64,000 bases of DNA from assembly GCF_005222755.1 (NCBI RefSeq), contig NZ_STGD01000005.1:124001-188000 (forward strand). The letters run 5' to 3'. Positions 53,194 through 62,257 of the stretch are shown here, piece after piece. The first letter of the stretch is position 1; the number at the start of each line of letters is the position of its first letter. The notes below the pieces were generated by a model, which ran no database searches, was not told the origin of the DNA, and saw only the letters and a program-made list of their open reading frames with translations. The position numbers were made by a program, and so were the translations under genes. The DNA is from Roseomonas sp. HF4 (GTDB lineage Bacteria > Pseudomonadota > Alphaproteobacteria > Acetobacterales > Acetobacteraceae).

Positions 53194-55469
53194 GCCTTGC
53201 TGACCCGCGCCCGCACCGTGCCGGCCGCGAGATCGACGGCGCCGCCGCTGCGGTTCCACGCCGTGACCGTCACGACATCCGTGGCCCCCACCTGCGCGAG
53301 GAACACGACGCCAGAGGTCGAGAGTGAGTAGGCGGCGGTGGCGAAGTCGCCCGGCCGCGCGCCGGGCAGCGGCACGTTCACCTGCGCCGAGGCACCCGCC
53401 GCGATCGAGGGCGGATCCCAGGCGGCCTCGGCCGTCAGGTCGCGCGTGCCGTGGGGCAGCGTGGGCTGGCCGTAGAGCAACGCCGGCGCGTGCAGCGGAT
53501 CGCAGCCGAGGCGCATCGCCCGCACCGCGTAGTCCGTGCCGATGCGCACGACGCCGATGATGGCGTAGGCCACCTCCGGTGCGAGCCGCACCACCTGCGG
53601 GCGCGTCAGCGTCGCGTCCAGCATGTCGGCCGCACCCTGGTACCAGCGTGCCGTCGGATTCCAGGTGAGCGACTGGCCGGAGGCGCGCACCAGCGCCGTG
53701 CCCGTGTCGGTCAGAAGGTTGCGCGCGGCGCCGAAGCACATCACGGCCAGTCGCGGCGCGTCCGCATCCACGGCCAGCGCGAAGTCCCGGCACTGCCGGG
53801 CATCCACCACGAAGCCGAGGCCGCGCCCGCCGGTCAGCACCACCCCGTCATCGGCGAAGCCGAAGCTGTCGAGTGCGGGGAAGGCGAATTCCGCCAGCGT
53901 CGACGGGCTGCCGGCCACGTTCGACGACAGGCAGGCGAGCCGCTCGAAGCCCCATTCGGTGTTCGACCAGCGGATGCGCGCGGCGCGGAGGTTCGGCACG
54001 GATGCCACCTCGCGGCTGGCTTCCCGGAAGGCGGCCGCCTGGTGCGTCGACCGCACGACCGAGCCGACGCGGGTCGCGCTCGGCGCATAGTCCACGTCCA
54101 CGAGGTAGGCCTGGCTGGCCCAGGCGACCTCGTAGATGTGGTCCTGCGCGGCCCCGGTGTGGCGCGCGACGAAGGGGCTGCAGCCTTCCATCCGCAACGC
54201 GCGCGCCCAGACGGAACGGCTGTTCACCTCGACCAGGAAGGGGATGCCGCTGATCGGCCGGCCTTCCGCCTGCAACTCGAAGCCAGGCCCGTCGAAGACA
54301 TGCCGGTTGTGCGCGACATAGGCGCCGGGTGCGGCGGAAAGCCGCACGCCGAAGCGGTCCTTCGTCGGGTGCACCGTGCTGCCGATGGCGAAATGCCCGC
54401 CATAGTAGCGGACCGAGGTGTTCCAGGCGGCGGCCGTCTCGGTGCGGGCGTCGAGGCCGATCCTGTTGTTCACGATGCGCCCGAGGATCAGCGTCGAATC
54501 CTCGAAGCCGCGCTCGACGCCATGCGTGCGGATCCCGATCGTGAAGCCCTCGACCTGTCGGATCTCGACCAGCGAGGCGTCGAGGTTGCGCAGCACCAGG
54601 CCGATGTCGCCCTCGTTCTCCCAGTCGGAGATCGTGGCGCGCAGCACGCGCAGGCCCTCGTACCGCTTGGCCGCGTTGCGCACGGCCGCGCCGTCACCGA
54701 GCGTCAGCGCCGCCTGGCCCGCCGGCCCGGCATAGAGGATGGCGCCGCGCATCGAGAGCCCGGCCGCGCCGCCGCCCAGCACCAGCGGCTGCGTCGTGCG
54801 GAAGGTGCCCTCCCCGATCTCGAGCACGCGGCCCGAGGCGGCGGCCGCGGCCATGGCGGCGGCGAGCGCAGGCCCGTCGTCGGTCACGCCGTCGCCGGTC
54901 GCGCCGAAGTCGCGCGCCGTCAGGCGTTCGGCGAGCTTCTCCTCGACGCTGAGCGGCACGCCGCCCGGGAAGGGCACGCCGAGCAGCCCGGTGTCGCGCT
55001 CGAACACCGCGAGCCCGCCCGTCGAATCGAAGCCCAGCACGCGATTGGCGCGCGCCGCGCGTGCGGGGAGCACGAGCGCGCCGGCTTCCGCCGGGTCGAG
55101 CCTGACCGCGCCGGCGACGTCGTCCGCCACCTGCTGCAGCGCGGCCACCTGGTAGTCGAGTTCGTCGTTCAGCGTGCGCGCGCGCAGCACGCCGTTGTCC
55201 TGGAAGTCGCTCAAGCGCGCGAGGCGGAGGCGCCGGCGCAGCGTGACCAGCGCGCCGGCGGTCGGCGGCACATCGAAGACGACGCTGCCGCCCTCCGACA
55301 GGCCGGCGCCCGTGACCGTCGCGCCACCGACCGTCACCGCGCCATCGATGCGGATCTCGAGATCGGCCGCGTCGAAGATCGGGAAGGGGTAGGTGAACTC
55401 GGCCAGGACGCCGTCCGCGACGTACTGCACGCGCGGCGCGACATCGCCGATCGTGATGTGTTCGGCCAT
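53190..55469 (-). CDS. Tail fibre/spike with T7 gp17-like N-terminus and beta-helix
   Basis: This 759-residue protein starts with a virion-attachment domain resembling T7 gp17: RVQYVADGVLAEFTYPFPIFDAADLEIRIDG, VTLRRRLRLARLSDFQDNG, LNDELDYQVAALQQVADDV (about 10-135). A pectate-lyase-like right-handed beta-helix follows from about residue 185 (LTARDFGATGDGVTDDGPALAAAM). The C-terminal part is beta-rich and probably binds or trims a surface polysaccharide. It decides host range in related phages. Confidence 0.85.
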   Translation of the reverse strand: MAEHITIGDVAPRVQYVADGVLAEFTYPFPIFDAADLEIRIDGAVTVGGATVTGAGLSEGGSVVFDVPPTAGALVTLRRRLRLARLSDFQDNGVLRARTLNDELDYQVAALQQVADDVAGAVRLDPAEAGALVLPARAARANRVLGFDSTGGLAVFERDTGLLGVPFPGGVPLSVEEKLAERLTARDFGATGDGVTDDGPALAAAMAAAAASGRVLEIGEGTFRTTQPLVLGGGAAGLSMRGAILYAGPAGQAALTLGDGAAVRNAAKRYEGLRVLRATISDWENEGDIGLVLRNLDASLVEIRQVEGFTIGIRTHGVERGFEDSTLILGRIVNNRIGLDARTETAAAWNTSVRYYGGHFAIGSTVHPTKDRFGVRLSAAPGAYVAHNRHVFDGPGFELQAEGRPISGIPFLVEVNSRSVWARALRMEGCSPFVARHTGAAQDHIYEVAWASQAYLVDVDYAPSATRVGSVVRSTHQAAAFREASREVASVPNLRAARIRWSNTEWGFERLACLSSNVAGSPSTLAEFAFPALDSFGFADDGVVLTGGRGLGFVVDARQCRDFALAVDADAPRLAVMCFGAARNLLTDTGTALVRASGQSLTWNPTARWYQGAADMLDATLTRPQVVRLAPEVAYAIIGVVRIGTDYAVRAMRLGCDPLHAPALLYGQPTLPHGTRDLTAEAAWDPPSIAAGASAQVNVPLPGARPGDFATAAYSLSTSGVVFLAQVGATDVVTVTAWNRSGGAVDLAAGTVRARVSKA

Positions 55470-55514
55470 CGGGATCCTCGGATCAGCTGTGGGGTGGAGC
55501 GGGCAGGCCGCTGG

Positions 55515-55955
55515 TCAGTCGAGCAGGTTGCGCACCACGCCGCCGAGGCTCTGCCCGGCGCGCAGGAAGGAGTTGAGGCTGCCGTCGGGCGTGAGCAGCG
55601 ACCGTCGCCCGGCGGCGAGGCGCGCCGAGGTCACGGCGGCCTCCTCCGCCGCGTCCTGCGCGGCGTCGCGCGTGAGCCCGGCGGCCAGCGCGGCGGCCGA
55701 GCCCTCGTCCGGCGCGACGCCCCCGGCGCCGAGCCGCGCGCGGGCGGCCGCGATGGTGCGCGCCAGGCCCTGCTGGCGCTCGCGCGCCCGCGCGGCGGAC
55801 TGCGCATCGGCCTGGGCCTGCTGCGCGGCCTGCTGCTGGCGGAGGTTCTCCTCCTGCACGCGACTGCTCGCGCGCTGCTGCTGCGCCGTGCGGACCTGGC
55901 CATAGACACCGAGGCCGGTGCCGACGAGCGAGGCGATGGAAGCGAGCTGGGCCAT
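55515..55955 (-). CDS. Small internal virion-type protein
   Basis: This 146-residue protein starts with a Gly-rich hydrophobic stretch (MAQLASIASLVGTGLGVYGQ) followed by a Gln/Ala-rich helix (VRTAQQQRASSRVQEENLRQQQAAQQAQADAQ) and an Ala/Arg-rich tail. It lies between tail tubular B and the fibre, where T7 has its internal proteins gp13-gp16. The composition fits the gp14-like DNA-ejection protein, but identity is not certain. Its start shares one base with the preceding stop (TGATG). Confidence 0.65.
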   Translation of the reverse strand: MAQLASIASLVGTGLGVYGQVRTAQQQRASSRVQEENLRQQQAAQQAQADAQSAARARERQQGLARTIAAARARLGAGGVAPDEGSAAALAAGLTRDAAQDAAEEAAVTSARLAAGRRSLLTPDGSLNSFLRAGQSLGGVVRNLLD

Positions 55956-57832
55956 CAGTCGGTCATCCTGATCTCGGTGGTGACGGAAAGCAGCGTCATG
56001 GGCAGCGGCACCTCGCCCTCGATGCGCCACAGCGGCCGCAGCCGGTCGCGCCGCCAGCCGAGGCCGCGCAGCGTGACATCCCCGGTGAAGGGCGCGGGCG
56101 CCGCATCGAGCAGCAGGGTGTCGAGGCGCCGGAAGGACACGGGCTCCGGCCCGCGGCCGAGATCGACCGCGAGCGCGGGTGTCGCAAGCAGCCGGAAGGT
56201 CACCGCGACCAGGCGCAGCGGCCCGGTCGCGGCGCCGGACGGCGCGATGAGGTCGTGCGGCAGCGGCTCGACCTCGTGCCGGAAGGCGAGGCCGATCTGC
56301 ACGGTTGCCGCGGGCGGATCGATCGTGACGGCGCCGTCCACGACCGTCGCCGCCGCGCGCGGCGCGCCGTCGGCGAGGACGCCGACCGCACGGCCCTCGA
56401 GGTGGCCGAGGCCGCTCCATTCGTCCTGCGGGATCGCCGCGCTGCCGGTCAGCGCGGCGTCGAGGCCGAGGCCCGTCTCGAAGCGTTCGAGCGCGAAGGC
56501 GCCGGCACGCTCGGTCACCGCCCAGACCGTGCCCTCGCTCTCGGCCACGGCGCGGAAGGCGCCTGCGGTCTCCTGGCGCGTCCAGGCGGTCACCTGCTCG
56601 GCGCGATAGAGCGTGAGCGTGCCGATCGCGCCATCGGCCATCACCAGGTGCAGCAGCCGCGTGTTCTGGTCGTAGGCCATGGAGACCGGCGCCGCGACGA
56701 TGTGCCGCGCCAGGATCGCGAGGTCGTTGGCCTGGTAGGCCTGGCTGACGTCCGTATAGGCGAATTCGTGGACGCCCTGCCCGCCGCGCGCGACGAAGAC
56801 CGTGGCGCCGTCCACGTCCACCGGCGGCACCAGCCGGTCGATCGGCGATCCGACGCGCGTCTGCCGGTTGAGCTGGATGTTGGCCGGCGTCAGCGGGTCG
56901 CCGGTCACCATCCATTCGGCGCCCGAGGTGAAGACCTGCAGGTGGCGGCCCGAGAAGACGCCGCGGATCGCGTTCACCTGGTCGGAGACGAGGCCGAACT
57001 CGATCGCCTCGTCGTCCAGCCCCGTGCCGGCGTCGAAATTGAACAGGTCCCCGGTGCGCGACAGCCAGAGCCGGTTCGGCAGGTCGCGCGAGCCGCCGAT
57101 CACGAGCCGTTCCTGGTGGAAGCCGCAGGTGACGGGCCAGCCGCGCGCGGCGCTGAAGGCGGCCTCGTCCCAGTCGGTCGTCGGGCCGCCGGTGGCGAGC
57201 GTCTCCTCGATCGTGGCGCTCGCCTGCTGCGCCGTCTGGATGGCGGTCACGACGAGGCGCCGGCCGCCAAGGCGCAGCCGCGCGCCGACATGCCCGGCCT
57301 GGAAGAAGGCGGCGCTGGTGAAGAGTGTGGCGGTGCCGGACAGTGCCGTCGCCTGCAGCGTCATCATCGCATCGGCGAAGCGGAAGAAGGGCTCGCGCAG
57401 GAAGGACCAGGGCGCGATCGTCCAGCCCGACAGCGTGCGCGTCACGCGCTGCGGGACCATGGCGGGGTGCGTCAGCAGCAGCGTGTCGGCGTTCTGGGTG
57501 AAGCCGATCTGCGGCAGCATCGCCGCGGTCCAGGGGCCGGGCAGCGTCGCCACGACGCCATCGCCGAGGAAGACGCGCAGCGTCCCCTCGGTCAGCACCA
57601 TCAGGTAGGTCTGCTCGGTGTTGAACTCGAAGGCGATCAGCCGCGCCGGGCCGGGCAGCGGGGCGACGTGACGCAGCCCCGGCCGACGCGTGACACCGCC
57701 CGTGGGCTGGATGAAGACGTTGCGCAGGCGGCGCGCGCCGTTCTCGAACGCGCGGAGATCCCCGCGGCCGAGCAGCTCGGGCGCCAGCTCGCCGGCGGCG
57801 AAGCTCGTCTTGGCACGCTTGACGGCAGGCAT
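55955..57832 (-). CDS. Tail tubular protein B-like (gp12)
   Basis: This 625-residue protein starts with TSFAAGELAPELLGRGDLRAFENGARRLRNVFIQPTGGVTRRPG, a sequence typical of podoviral tail nozzle/tubular B proteins. The rest is beta-rich with repeats of LxFGLVSDQVNAIRGVF and SAAFFQAGHVGARLRLGG character. It would form the tail tip below the gp11 ring. It follows gp11 by 3 bases. Confidence 0.82.
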   Translation of the reverse strand: MPAVKRAKTSFAAGELAPELLGRGDLRAFENGARRLRNVFIQPTGGVTRRPGLRHVAPLPGPARLIAFEFNTEQTYLMVLTEGTLRVFLGDGVVATLPGPWTAAMLPQIGFTQNADTLLLTHPAMVPQRVTRTLSGWTIAPWSFLREPFFRFADAMMTLQATALSGTATLFTSAAFFQAGHVGARLRLGGRRLVVTAIQTAQQASATIEETLATGGPTTDWDEAAFSAARGWPVTCGFHQERLVIGGSRDLPNRLWLSRTGDLFNFDAGTGLDDEAIEFGLVSDQVNAIRGVFSGRHLQVFTSGAEWMVTGDPLTPANIQLNRQTRVGSPIDRLVPPVDVDGATVFVARGGQGVHEFAYTDVSQAYQANDLAILARHIVAAPVSMAYDQNTRLLHLVMADGAIGTLTLYRAEQVTAWTRQETAGAFRAVAESEGTVWAVTERAGAFALERFETGLGLDAALTGSAAIPQDEWSGLGHLEGRAVGVLADGAPRAAATVVDGAVTIDPPAATVQIGLAFRHEVEPLPHDLIAPSGAATGPLRLVAVTFRLLATPALAVDLGRGPEPVSFRRLDTLLLDAAPAPFTGDVTLRGLGWRRDRLRPLWRIEGEVPLPMTLLSVTTEIRMTD

Positions 57833-57835
57833 GGC

Positions 57836-58405
57836 TCAGCCCCGCACGTCGACGAGGGAGAAGCCGTCCAGCACGCGCGCGCTCGCCTGCTGGCTGTCAG
57901 CCTGGCGCGCCTGGCGCATCTCGGCCTCGGCCAGTCGAAACAGCATCTCGGCGCGGGACGAGTTCTCGGTCAGCGGGATGCAGAACTCGGCCGCCAGGCG
58001 CGCCACGAGCGCCGAGGCGAAATAGGGCGGGAAGGCGCTTTCCTCCGGCCGGAACACGTAGGTCAGCGCGACCTCGGCCGCATCGGTGAAGAGCCGGTCC
58101 TCGAACAGCCGGTAGACGATGCCGCGCGCACGCCCGGCCGAGCCGGCCGAGAGCGCACGCAGGAAGCCCGCGGGCAGCTGGTAGGCATGCGCGAAATCCG
58201 CGCGCGGCACGGCCGAGAGGCGCCCGAGCGCTGCCTGGGCGGTCGCGAAGGACCAGGGATGGGCCGAGAGCAGCGCGTCGCGGATGCCGGGATAGAGGTT
58301 GGCCGCGACCTCGGCCTCGGCCGTGCCCTCATCGAGCGAGGCGACAGGCTGCGCGCCGATCTTGAGCAGCGCGCGCGAACTGAGCGCGAGGGCGGAGAGC
58401 GCCAT
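57836..58405 (-). CDS. Tail tubular protein A-like (gp11)
   Basis: This 189-residue protein matches the gp11-type gatekeeper ring: ALSSRALLKIGAQPVASLDEGTAEAEVAANLYPGIRDALLSAHPWSFATAQAAL, then YQLPAGFLRAL and LTYVFRPEESAFPPYFASALVARLAAEFC. It links the portal to the tail nozzle. A host-type repeat separates it from the capsid gene upstream. Confidence 0.85.
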   Translation of the reverse strand: MALSALALSSRALLKIGAQPVASLDEGTAEAEVAANLYPGIRDALLSAHPWSFATAQAALGRLSAVPRADFAHAYQLPAGFLRALSAGSAGRARGIVYRLFEDRLFTDAAEVALTYVFRPEESAFPPYFASALVARLAAEFCIPLTENSSRAEMLFRLAEAEMRQARQADSQQASARVLDGFSLVDVRG

Positions 58406-58445
58406 CGGGGGGAACTCCTCGACAAGGACGGGGGGAGAAGGAGGC

Positions 58446-58614
58446 GGGGGGAGAAGGGAACTTCTCCCCCCGAACCCCCCTCAACCTTCTCTGCGACCCG
58501 GCGCCGGACCTCGAAGGGGCGGCGCCAGGTGCCAAGGAAGGGAGGGCTTGGGGTCCCCACGGCGTTGCGCAGCAACGTCGTGGGGCCCGGTGCGGGGGAG
58601 GTTCACCCTCCCCC
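58446..58614. repeat. REPIN-like inverted repeat, copy C, inside the virion cassette
   Basis: This 169-base copy lies between the capsid and gp11 genes. The left arm is GGGGGGAGAAGGG/CTTCTCCCCCC, then CCCCCCTCAACCTTCTC and GACCCGGCGCC. The right arm is GGCGCCAGGTGCCAAGGAAGGGAGGG and later GGGGGAGGTTCACCCTCCCCC. Between those two parts of the right arm sits an extra hairpin, CCCCACGGCGTTGC with GCAACGTCGTGGGG (58555-58585). Copies A and B lie between host genes. Confidence 0.8.
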
Positions 58615-58624
58615 GCGTCTGCCG

Positions 58625-59458
58625 CTATTCGCGCGCCCGCATCCGCACGACGCCCGTCGGGTCGATCATGACCGCGCCCTGGGACATCATGTTGTTCACG
58701 AAATGCGCGGCGCGGTCGCCGTGCCAGGTGATGTCCGTCACCACCTCGGACGCGACCGCGTGGCCGACGGCCGTGCGATGGTAGAAGTAGCAGTAGCGCA
58801 GCACGCCCGCCTTGGTCAGGCCGGAATGCGGCATCCAGAGCGCGCCGAGCCAGCGCTTCGCCTGCGTGCCCTTCCAGGGCAGGGCGTCGTCGCCCACGTA
58901 GTCGGACTTCGCGAACTCGTCGATCTGCAGCAGCTCGCTCCACTGCTTCCAGCCGACGACGGCGAAGCGCTGGCCGTCATCCGGCACGTCGGCCGCGCCC
59001 AGCATCTCGAAGGCCATCAGCACCTTCTGCTTGGTGAGGCCATCGGTGTCGGTCAGGCCGGTGCCGGTGCCCGTCGCCTCGGACGTCGCGGCGTCCAGCG
59101 CGGCGACGATCAGCTCGTCCGTCTTGCGACCGAGCGCATAGGCGCCGGCATTCGCGATGACCGTCCGCTCGTCGATGTTGGTCTTGATCTCGTCGAGTCG
59201 GTCGATCCACTCGCCGGCGTAGTAGTCCTGCAGGAAGCACTCGGCGTTCGAGTATTCCAGGTTCATCACCGGCACGGCGCCGTTGCGCGCCTTGGCGGCC
59301 GCGGTGCCCTTGCCGACGCGCGGGAACAGCGTGGAGGAACCCTTCACGCCGGTCTTGGAGCGGATGGTGGGGCGGAGCTTGCTGCCCTGGCGCTGGTAGG
59401 CCTCGGCGACCTCGGCCTCGAACTGCTTCACGAAGGCCTGTTCGATGGTGCCCGACAT
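58625..59458 (-). CDS. Major capsid protein
   Basis: This 277-residue protein resembles podoviral capsid proteins of the phiKMV/P-SSP7 kind: AFVKQFEAEVAEAYQRQGSKLRPTIRSKTGVKGSSTLFPRVGKG, YYAGEWIDRLDEIKTNIDERTVIANAGAYALGRKTDELIVAALDAA and VGWKQWSELLQIDEFAKSDYVGDDALPW. An HK97-like fold is expected. It is shorter than T7 gp10 (345). It follows the scaffold gene by 240 bases that hold GC-rich hairpins but no gene. Confidence 0.85.
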   Translation of the reverse strand: MSGTIEQAFVKQFEAEVAEAYQRQGSKLRPTIRSKTGVKGSSTLFPRVGKGTAAAKARNGAVPVMNLEYSNAECFLQDYYAGEWIDRLDEIKTNIDERTVIANAGAYALGRKTDELIVAALDAATSEATGTGTGLTDTDGLTKQKVLMAFEMLGAADVPDDGQRFAVVGWKQWSELLQIDEFAKSDYVGDDALPWKGTQAKRWLGALWMPHSGLTKAGVLRYCYFYHRTAVGHAVASEVVTDITWHGDRAAHFVNNMMSQGAVMIDPTGVVRMRARE

Positions 59459-59698
59459 GCGGGGTCCCTTTCGCGGTGTGTGTTGAGGAAGAGCGCCATC
59501 GCGCCGGTTGCCCGCGGGGGCCGGCGCCTGGCGCGGCCCGCGCGCCGGTCAGGGTTGTGCGTGGGCCGGAAACTCACGGGGCGGGCGGCGCGGCCTTGTC
59601 CAGGCGCGCCACCCGCCCCGGGCCACCGCGCGCGATCGCGCGGGGCCGCCGGCGCGGCGAGCGGCGGGAGACGCCGCTCGAGCCGCGCCGGAATGCGC

Positions 59699-60436
59699 TC
59701 AGCCGCCGACCATCCGGCGGAAGCCGTCGGTCACGCGGCGCACGAACTCCGGCTCGCGCGTCCGCCAGTAGCGCGGGTCGCGCATCATGGCGCGCAGCTC
59801 GCCCTCGTCGCCGGCCGCGGGCTCCTCGCCGCGGCGCGCGAGACCGGGTTCCTTGCCCTCCATCATCCGGTGCAGCGCGATCACGCCCTCGGCGGTGGTG
59901 GACAGCGCCTCCATCACCGGCGCGGGCAGGTTCGTGCGGCCCCAGGCGGTGATCTGCCCGGCGATGCGGCGGAAGCGGTCCTCGCCGCCGAAATGCTCGC
60001 GCAGGCGCTCGATCTGGCGCTCGGCCTCGAACTGGCCGGCGGCCTCGGCGATCAACGGCAACAAGCGCTCGGCCGCCAGGTCATAGACGAGCTGGGCCTG
60101 GTCCTTGGTGAAGCCAGCTTCGTGCAGTCGGCGGTTGATGTCGGCATCGGGGCAGCAGAGCTCGTGCTTCGCCTCGATCTCGTAGCCGTCCGGGCCATCG
60201 GGGACGCCGATGGCCCGGCGGAAGCGCATGCGTTCCTCGTCCGGCGCATCGGCGCCGGGGGGCGCCACGCGCTGCGACAGGCGGCGCTCCAACTCGCGGT
60301 AGGATTTCAGCAGCGCGTCGACGCGGATGGCGGCAGCCTCCTCGTCCCAGAACTTCTCGGGCACCTCCTCGGGGCGGGCGCCCTTCGGCGCGGCGCCGGC
60401 ATCGGCAAGTGCGGTCTCCAGCAGGTCCTCGGGCAT
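59699..60436 (-). CDS. Capsid assembly scaffolding protein
   Basis: This 245-residue, acidic, mostly helical protein lies between portal and capsid, the T7 gp9 position. Typical parts are a disordered acidic N-terminus, EKFWDEEAAAIRVDALLKSYRELERRLSQRVAPPG, and a DGYEI-type stretch (GVPDGPDGYEIEAKHELCCPDADINRRLHEAGFTKDQAQLVYDLAAERLLPLI). This kind of sequence is common in phage scaffolds. It starts 7 bases after the portal stop. Confidence 0.82.
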   Translation of the reverse strand: MPEDLLETALADAGAAPKGARPEEVPEKFWDEEAAAIRVDALLKSYRELERRLSQRVAPPGADAPDEERMRFRRAIGVPDGPDGYEIEAKHELCCPDADINRRLHEAGFTKDQAQLVYDLAAERLLPLIAEAAGQFEAERQIERLREHFGGEDRFRRIAGQITAWGRTNLPAPVMEALSTTAEGVIALHRMMEGKEPGLARRGEEPAAGDEGELRAMMRDPRYWRTREPEFVRRVTDGFRRMVGG

Positions 60437-60443
60437 GAGGCGC

Positions 60444-61856
60444 TCACTCCTTGTCGGGTTGGGCGGGGGGAAGAAGAACCTCGGCGGGCGCACTCAGCGT
60501 CCGTCCGAGCCAGCGCGCGGCCGCGGGCAGGTCGATCGTCGCCACCGCCTCGGGGCCCATGGCGCGCACGGCCTGCAGGAACAGCAGCGTGTTCGCCGCA
60601 TCCGCGCGCCCCTGAACCTGCGCGAGCGGGCTGCGGTAGCTGAGCCGCGCCTCCCGCCCATCCAGCAGGAGCGGCGGGATCTCGCCGCGCCGCCGCAGGA
60701 TCGCGAGGCAACGCGAGACGAGCGGCGTCAGCAGCTCCGCCTGCAGCCGGCCGTAGGTGGCGCCGAGCAGCCTGGCGGTCTGTGCGGCGCGTTCCAGCAC
60801 CTCGGTCGCCGTCATGTTGTCGGATCGCCCGGGGCCGAGCCGGTCGGCCAGAAGCGCGCCGCGGATGCGGGCGCGCAGGTCGGTCAGCACGAGCTGCGAG
60901 ACGTCGAAGTTCCCCGGCGCCGCAAGCGGCGTGAGCCCCGCGGAGCCCGGCGCCTTCGGGATGATGGCGCCCGGTTCGAGCCGCACCGTCGCCGGGTTCA
61001 GCACGCCGTCGTCATCGGCCTGCCAGATGCCCGTCGCGGCGATGGAGGCGTTCTTGAGAACGAGTTCCACCACCTTGTTCGCCGTGCGGATGTCGGGCAG
61101 GGCCTTGGCGACCGGGCCGCGGCCATAGGCCTCCCCCGGTGCCTTCAGCCAGCGGAAGGCGATGAACGGGCTTTCCGCGAAGCGGCCCTCGGCGAGCGGT
61201 ACCGCGCCGCTGTCGGTCGCGAGCACGGCCATGAAGCGATGGCCCATGCGGTCGGGCCAGACCGCTTCCAGCACGCGGTGCCGTGGCGCGTCCGCGTCCT
61301 CGGCGGCGGGCGCGGGCGGGAGGTTCGGCGCGGTGTAGCGCTCGCGCAGCGCCGCCTCGGACAGGCGCGCCGCGCGGAACACGGTGTCGAGCCGGCCCGA
61401 CGGGCCTTCCTCGAGCACCGCCTCGCGCAGTGGCACGGCGGTGAACCGCAACGCCGAAGCCTCGCCGGGCGGCGCCTCCTCCACCAGCAGCAGGCCGGTG
61501 CCGGCCACCACCAGGTCGAGGAACCCCTGGTGCATCTCGAGCGCGAAGTTCGAGCGGTCCAGATGCCCCTGCAGCGTCTCGGCCGCGTCGTCGAGGATGG
61601 CGGCGGCCTCGGGCGCGATGGCGTCGGGGCGCGCGGGCGCCAGGCCGAACCAGCGCGACCAGGGCGGCGTCAGTTCCGCCAGCAGGGAGGCGGCGAGCTG
61701 TTCCGCCGCATCCGCCGCGGTCGCGTCGAACAGCGGCACGCGACCGCCGGTGGAGGGCGGCAGCACGTGGTCGTAGCAATCCTGCCACAGCGCGTCCTGC
61801 GCGCGGCGACGGTCCAGCGCGCGGGCGTGGCGCGCCAGGATGTCATCGGGGGTCAT
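60444..61856 (-). CDS. Portal (head-tail connector) protein, gp8-like
   Basis: This 470-residue protein resembles T7-like portals: LDRRRAQDALWQDCYDHVLPPSTGG, LAASLLAELTPPWSRWFGL, LHQ-type EMHQGFLDLVVAGTGLLLVEE, FIAFRWLKAPGEAYGRGPVAKALPDIRTANKVVELVLKNASIAATGIWQADDDGVLNP and RSDNMTATEVLERA. It forms the portal ring through which DNA passes. It follows the 77-residue gene by 4 bases. Confidence 0.88.
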   Translation of the reverse strand: MTPDDILARHARALDRRRAQDALWQDCYDHVLPPSTGGRVPLFDATAADAAEQLAASLLAELTPPWSRWFGLAPARPDAIAPEAAAILDDAAETLQGHLDRSNFALEMHQGFLDLVVAGTGLLLVEEAPPGEASALRFTAVPLREAVLEEGPSGRLDTVFRAARLSEAALRERYTAPNLPPAPAAEDADAPRHRVLEAVWPDRMGHRFMAVLATDSGAVPLAEGRFAESPFIAFRWLKAPGEAYGRGPVAKALPDIRTANKVVELVLKNASIAATGIWQADDDGVLNPATVRLEPGAIIPKAPGSAGLTPLAAPGNFDVSQLVLTDLRARIRGALLADRLGPGRSDNMTATEVLERAAQTARLLGATYGRLQAELLTPLVSRCLAILRRRGEIPPLLLDGREARLSYRSPLAQVQGRADAANTLLFLQAVRAMGPEAVATIDLPAAARWLGRTLSAPAEVLLPPAQPDKE

Positions 61857-61860
61857 GGCG

Positions 61861-62094
61861 TCATTCCCCCAGCAACGACTTGCGCGTCGCGGCGAAGTCG
61901 GCGCGCGCGCCGAGGACGCCCGCGGCGGAGGTCGCAATGGTGCCGGAGAGGCCGCGCCTGGCCCGCTCGCGCGTTTCGGCGCGGGCGGTGGCGGCGGTCT
62001 CCTCGGCGGCCGCGGCCGGGGCGGGCGCCGGCGTGGCCGGCGCCTGCGGGGGCGCGATGACGACAGGCTTCGGGGCGCGGAACAGGCCACCCAT
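61861..62094 (-). CDS. Small phage protein upstream of the portal
   Basis: This 77-residue protein is Pro/Ala-rich in the N-terminal half (APPQAPATPAPAPAAAAEETAATARAE) and ends GLSGTIATSAAGVLGARADFAATRKSLLGE. The ending resembles small proteins next to portal genes in other alphaproteobacterial phages as I recall them. ATG 62094 has AGGAG upstream and is preferred over an in-frame start at 62148. The function is unknown. Confidence 0.6.
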   Translation of the reverse strand: MGGLFRAPKPVVIAPPQAPATPAPAPAAAAEETAATARAETRERARRGLSGTIATSAAGVLGARADFAATRKSLLGE

Positions 62095-62146
62095 GCGCGC
62101 GCGGCTCCTCTCGACGATCGTGGGACGGGATGCCCGGAACACCCCC

Positions 62147-62190
62147 AAAAAAGCCGCGGGCCCGCCCCCGGTGAGGGGAGCGGGCCCGCG
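62147..62190 (-). terminator. Rho-independent terminator inside the virion cassette
   Basis: Read on the minus strand, CGCGGGCCCGC and GCGGGCCCGCG form an 11-pair stem, with CCCC/GGGG pairing inside its loop. GC and then six T residues (complement of 62147-62152) follow. This is the most canonical terminator in the window. It separates the two leading genes from the portal gene group. Confidence 0.85.
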
Positions 62191-62257
62191 AAAGGCTCGG
62201 GGGGAACGGGAGGAAGACCTCCGGGCGCAATGAGCCCGTTGGTGAGGGGTTGATAGG

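Noticed and set aside
56255-60643. A 1462-codon open frame on the plus strand across the phage genes
   Set aside because: It lies antisense to five well-supported virion genes and is very rich in Arg, Gly and His without any family motif. It is the usual by-product of 70% GC codon use.
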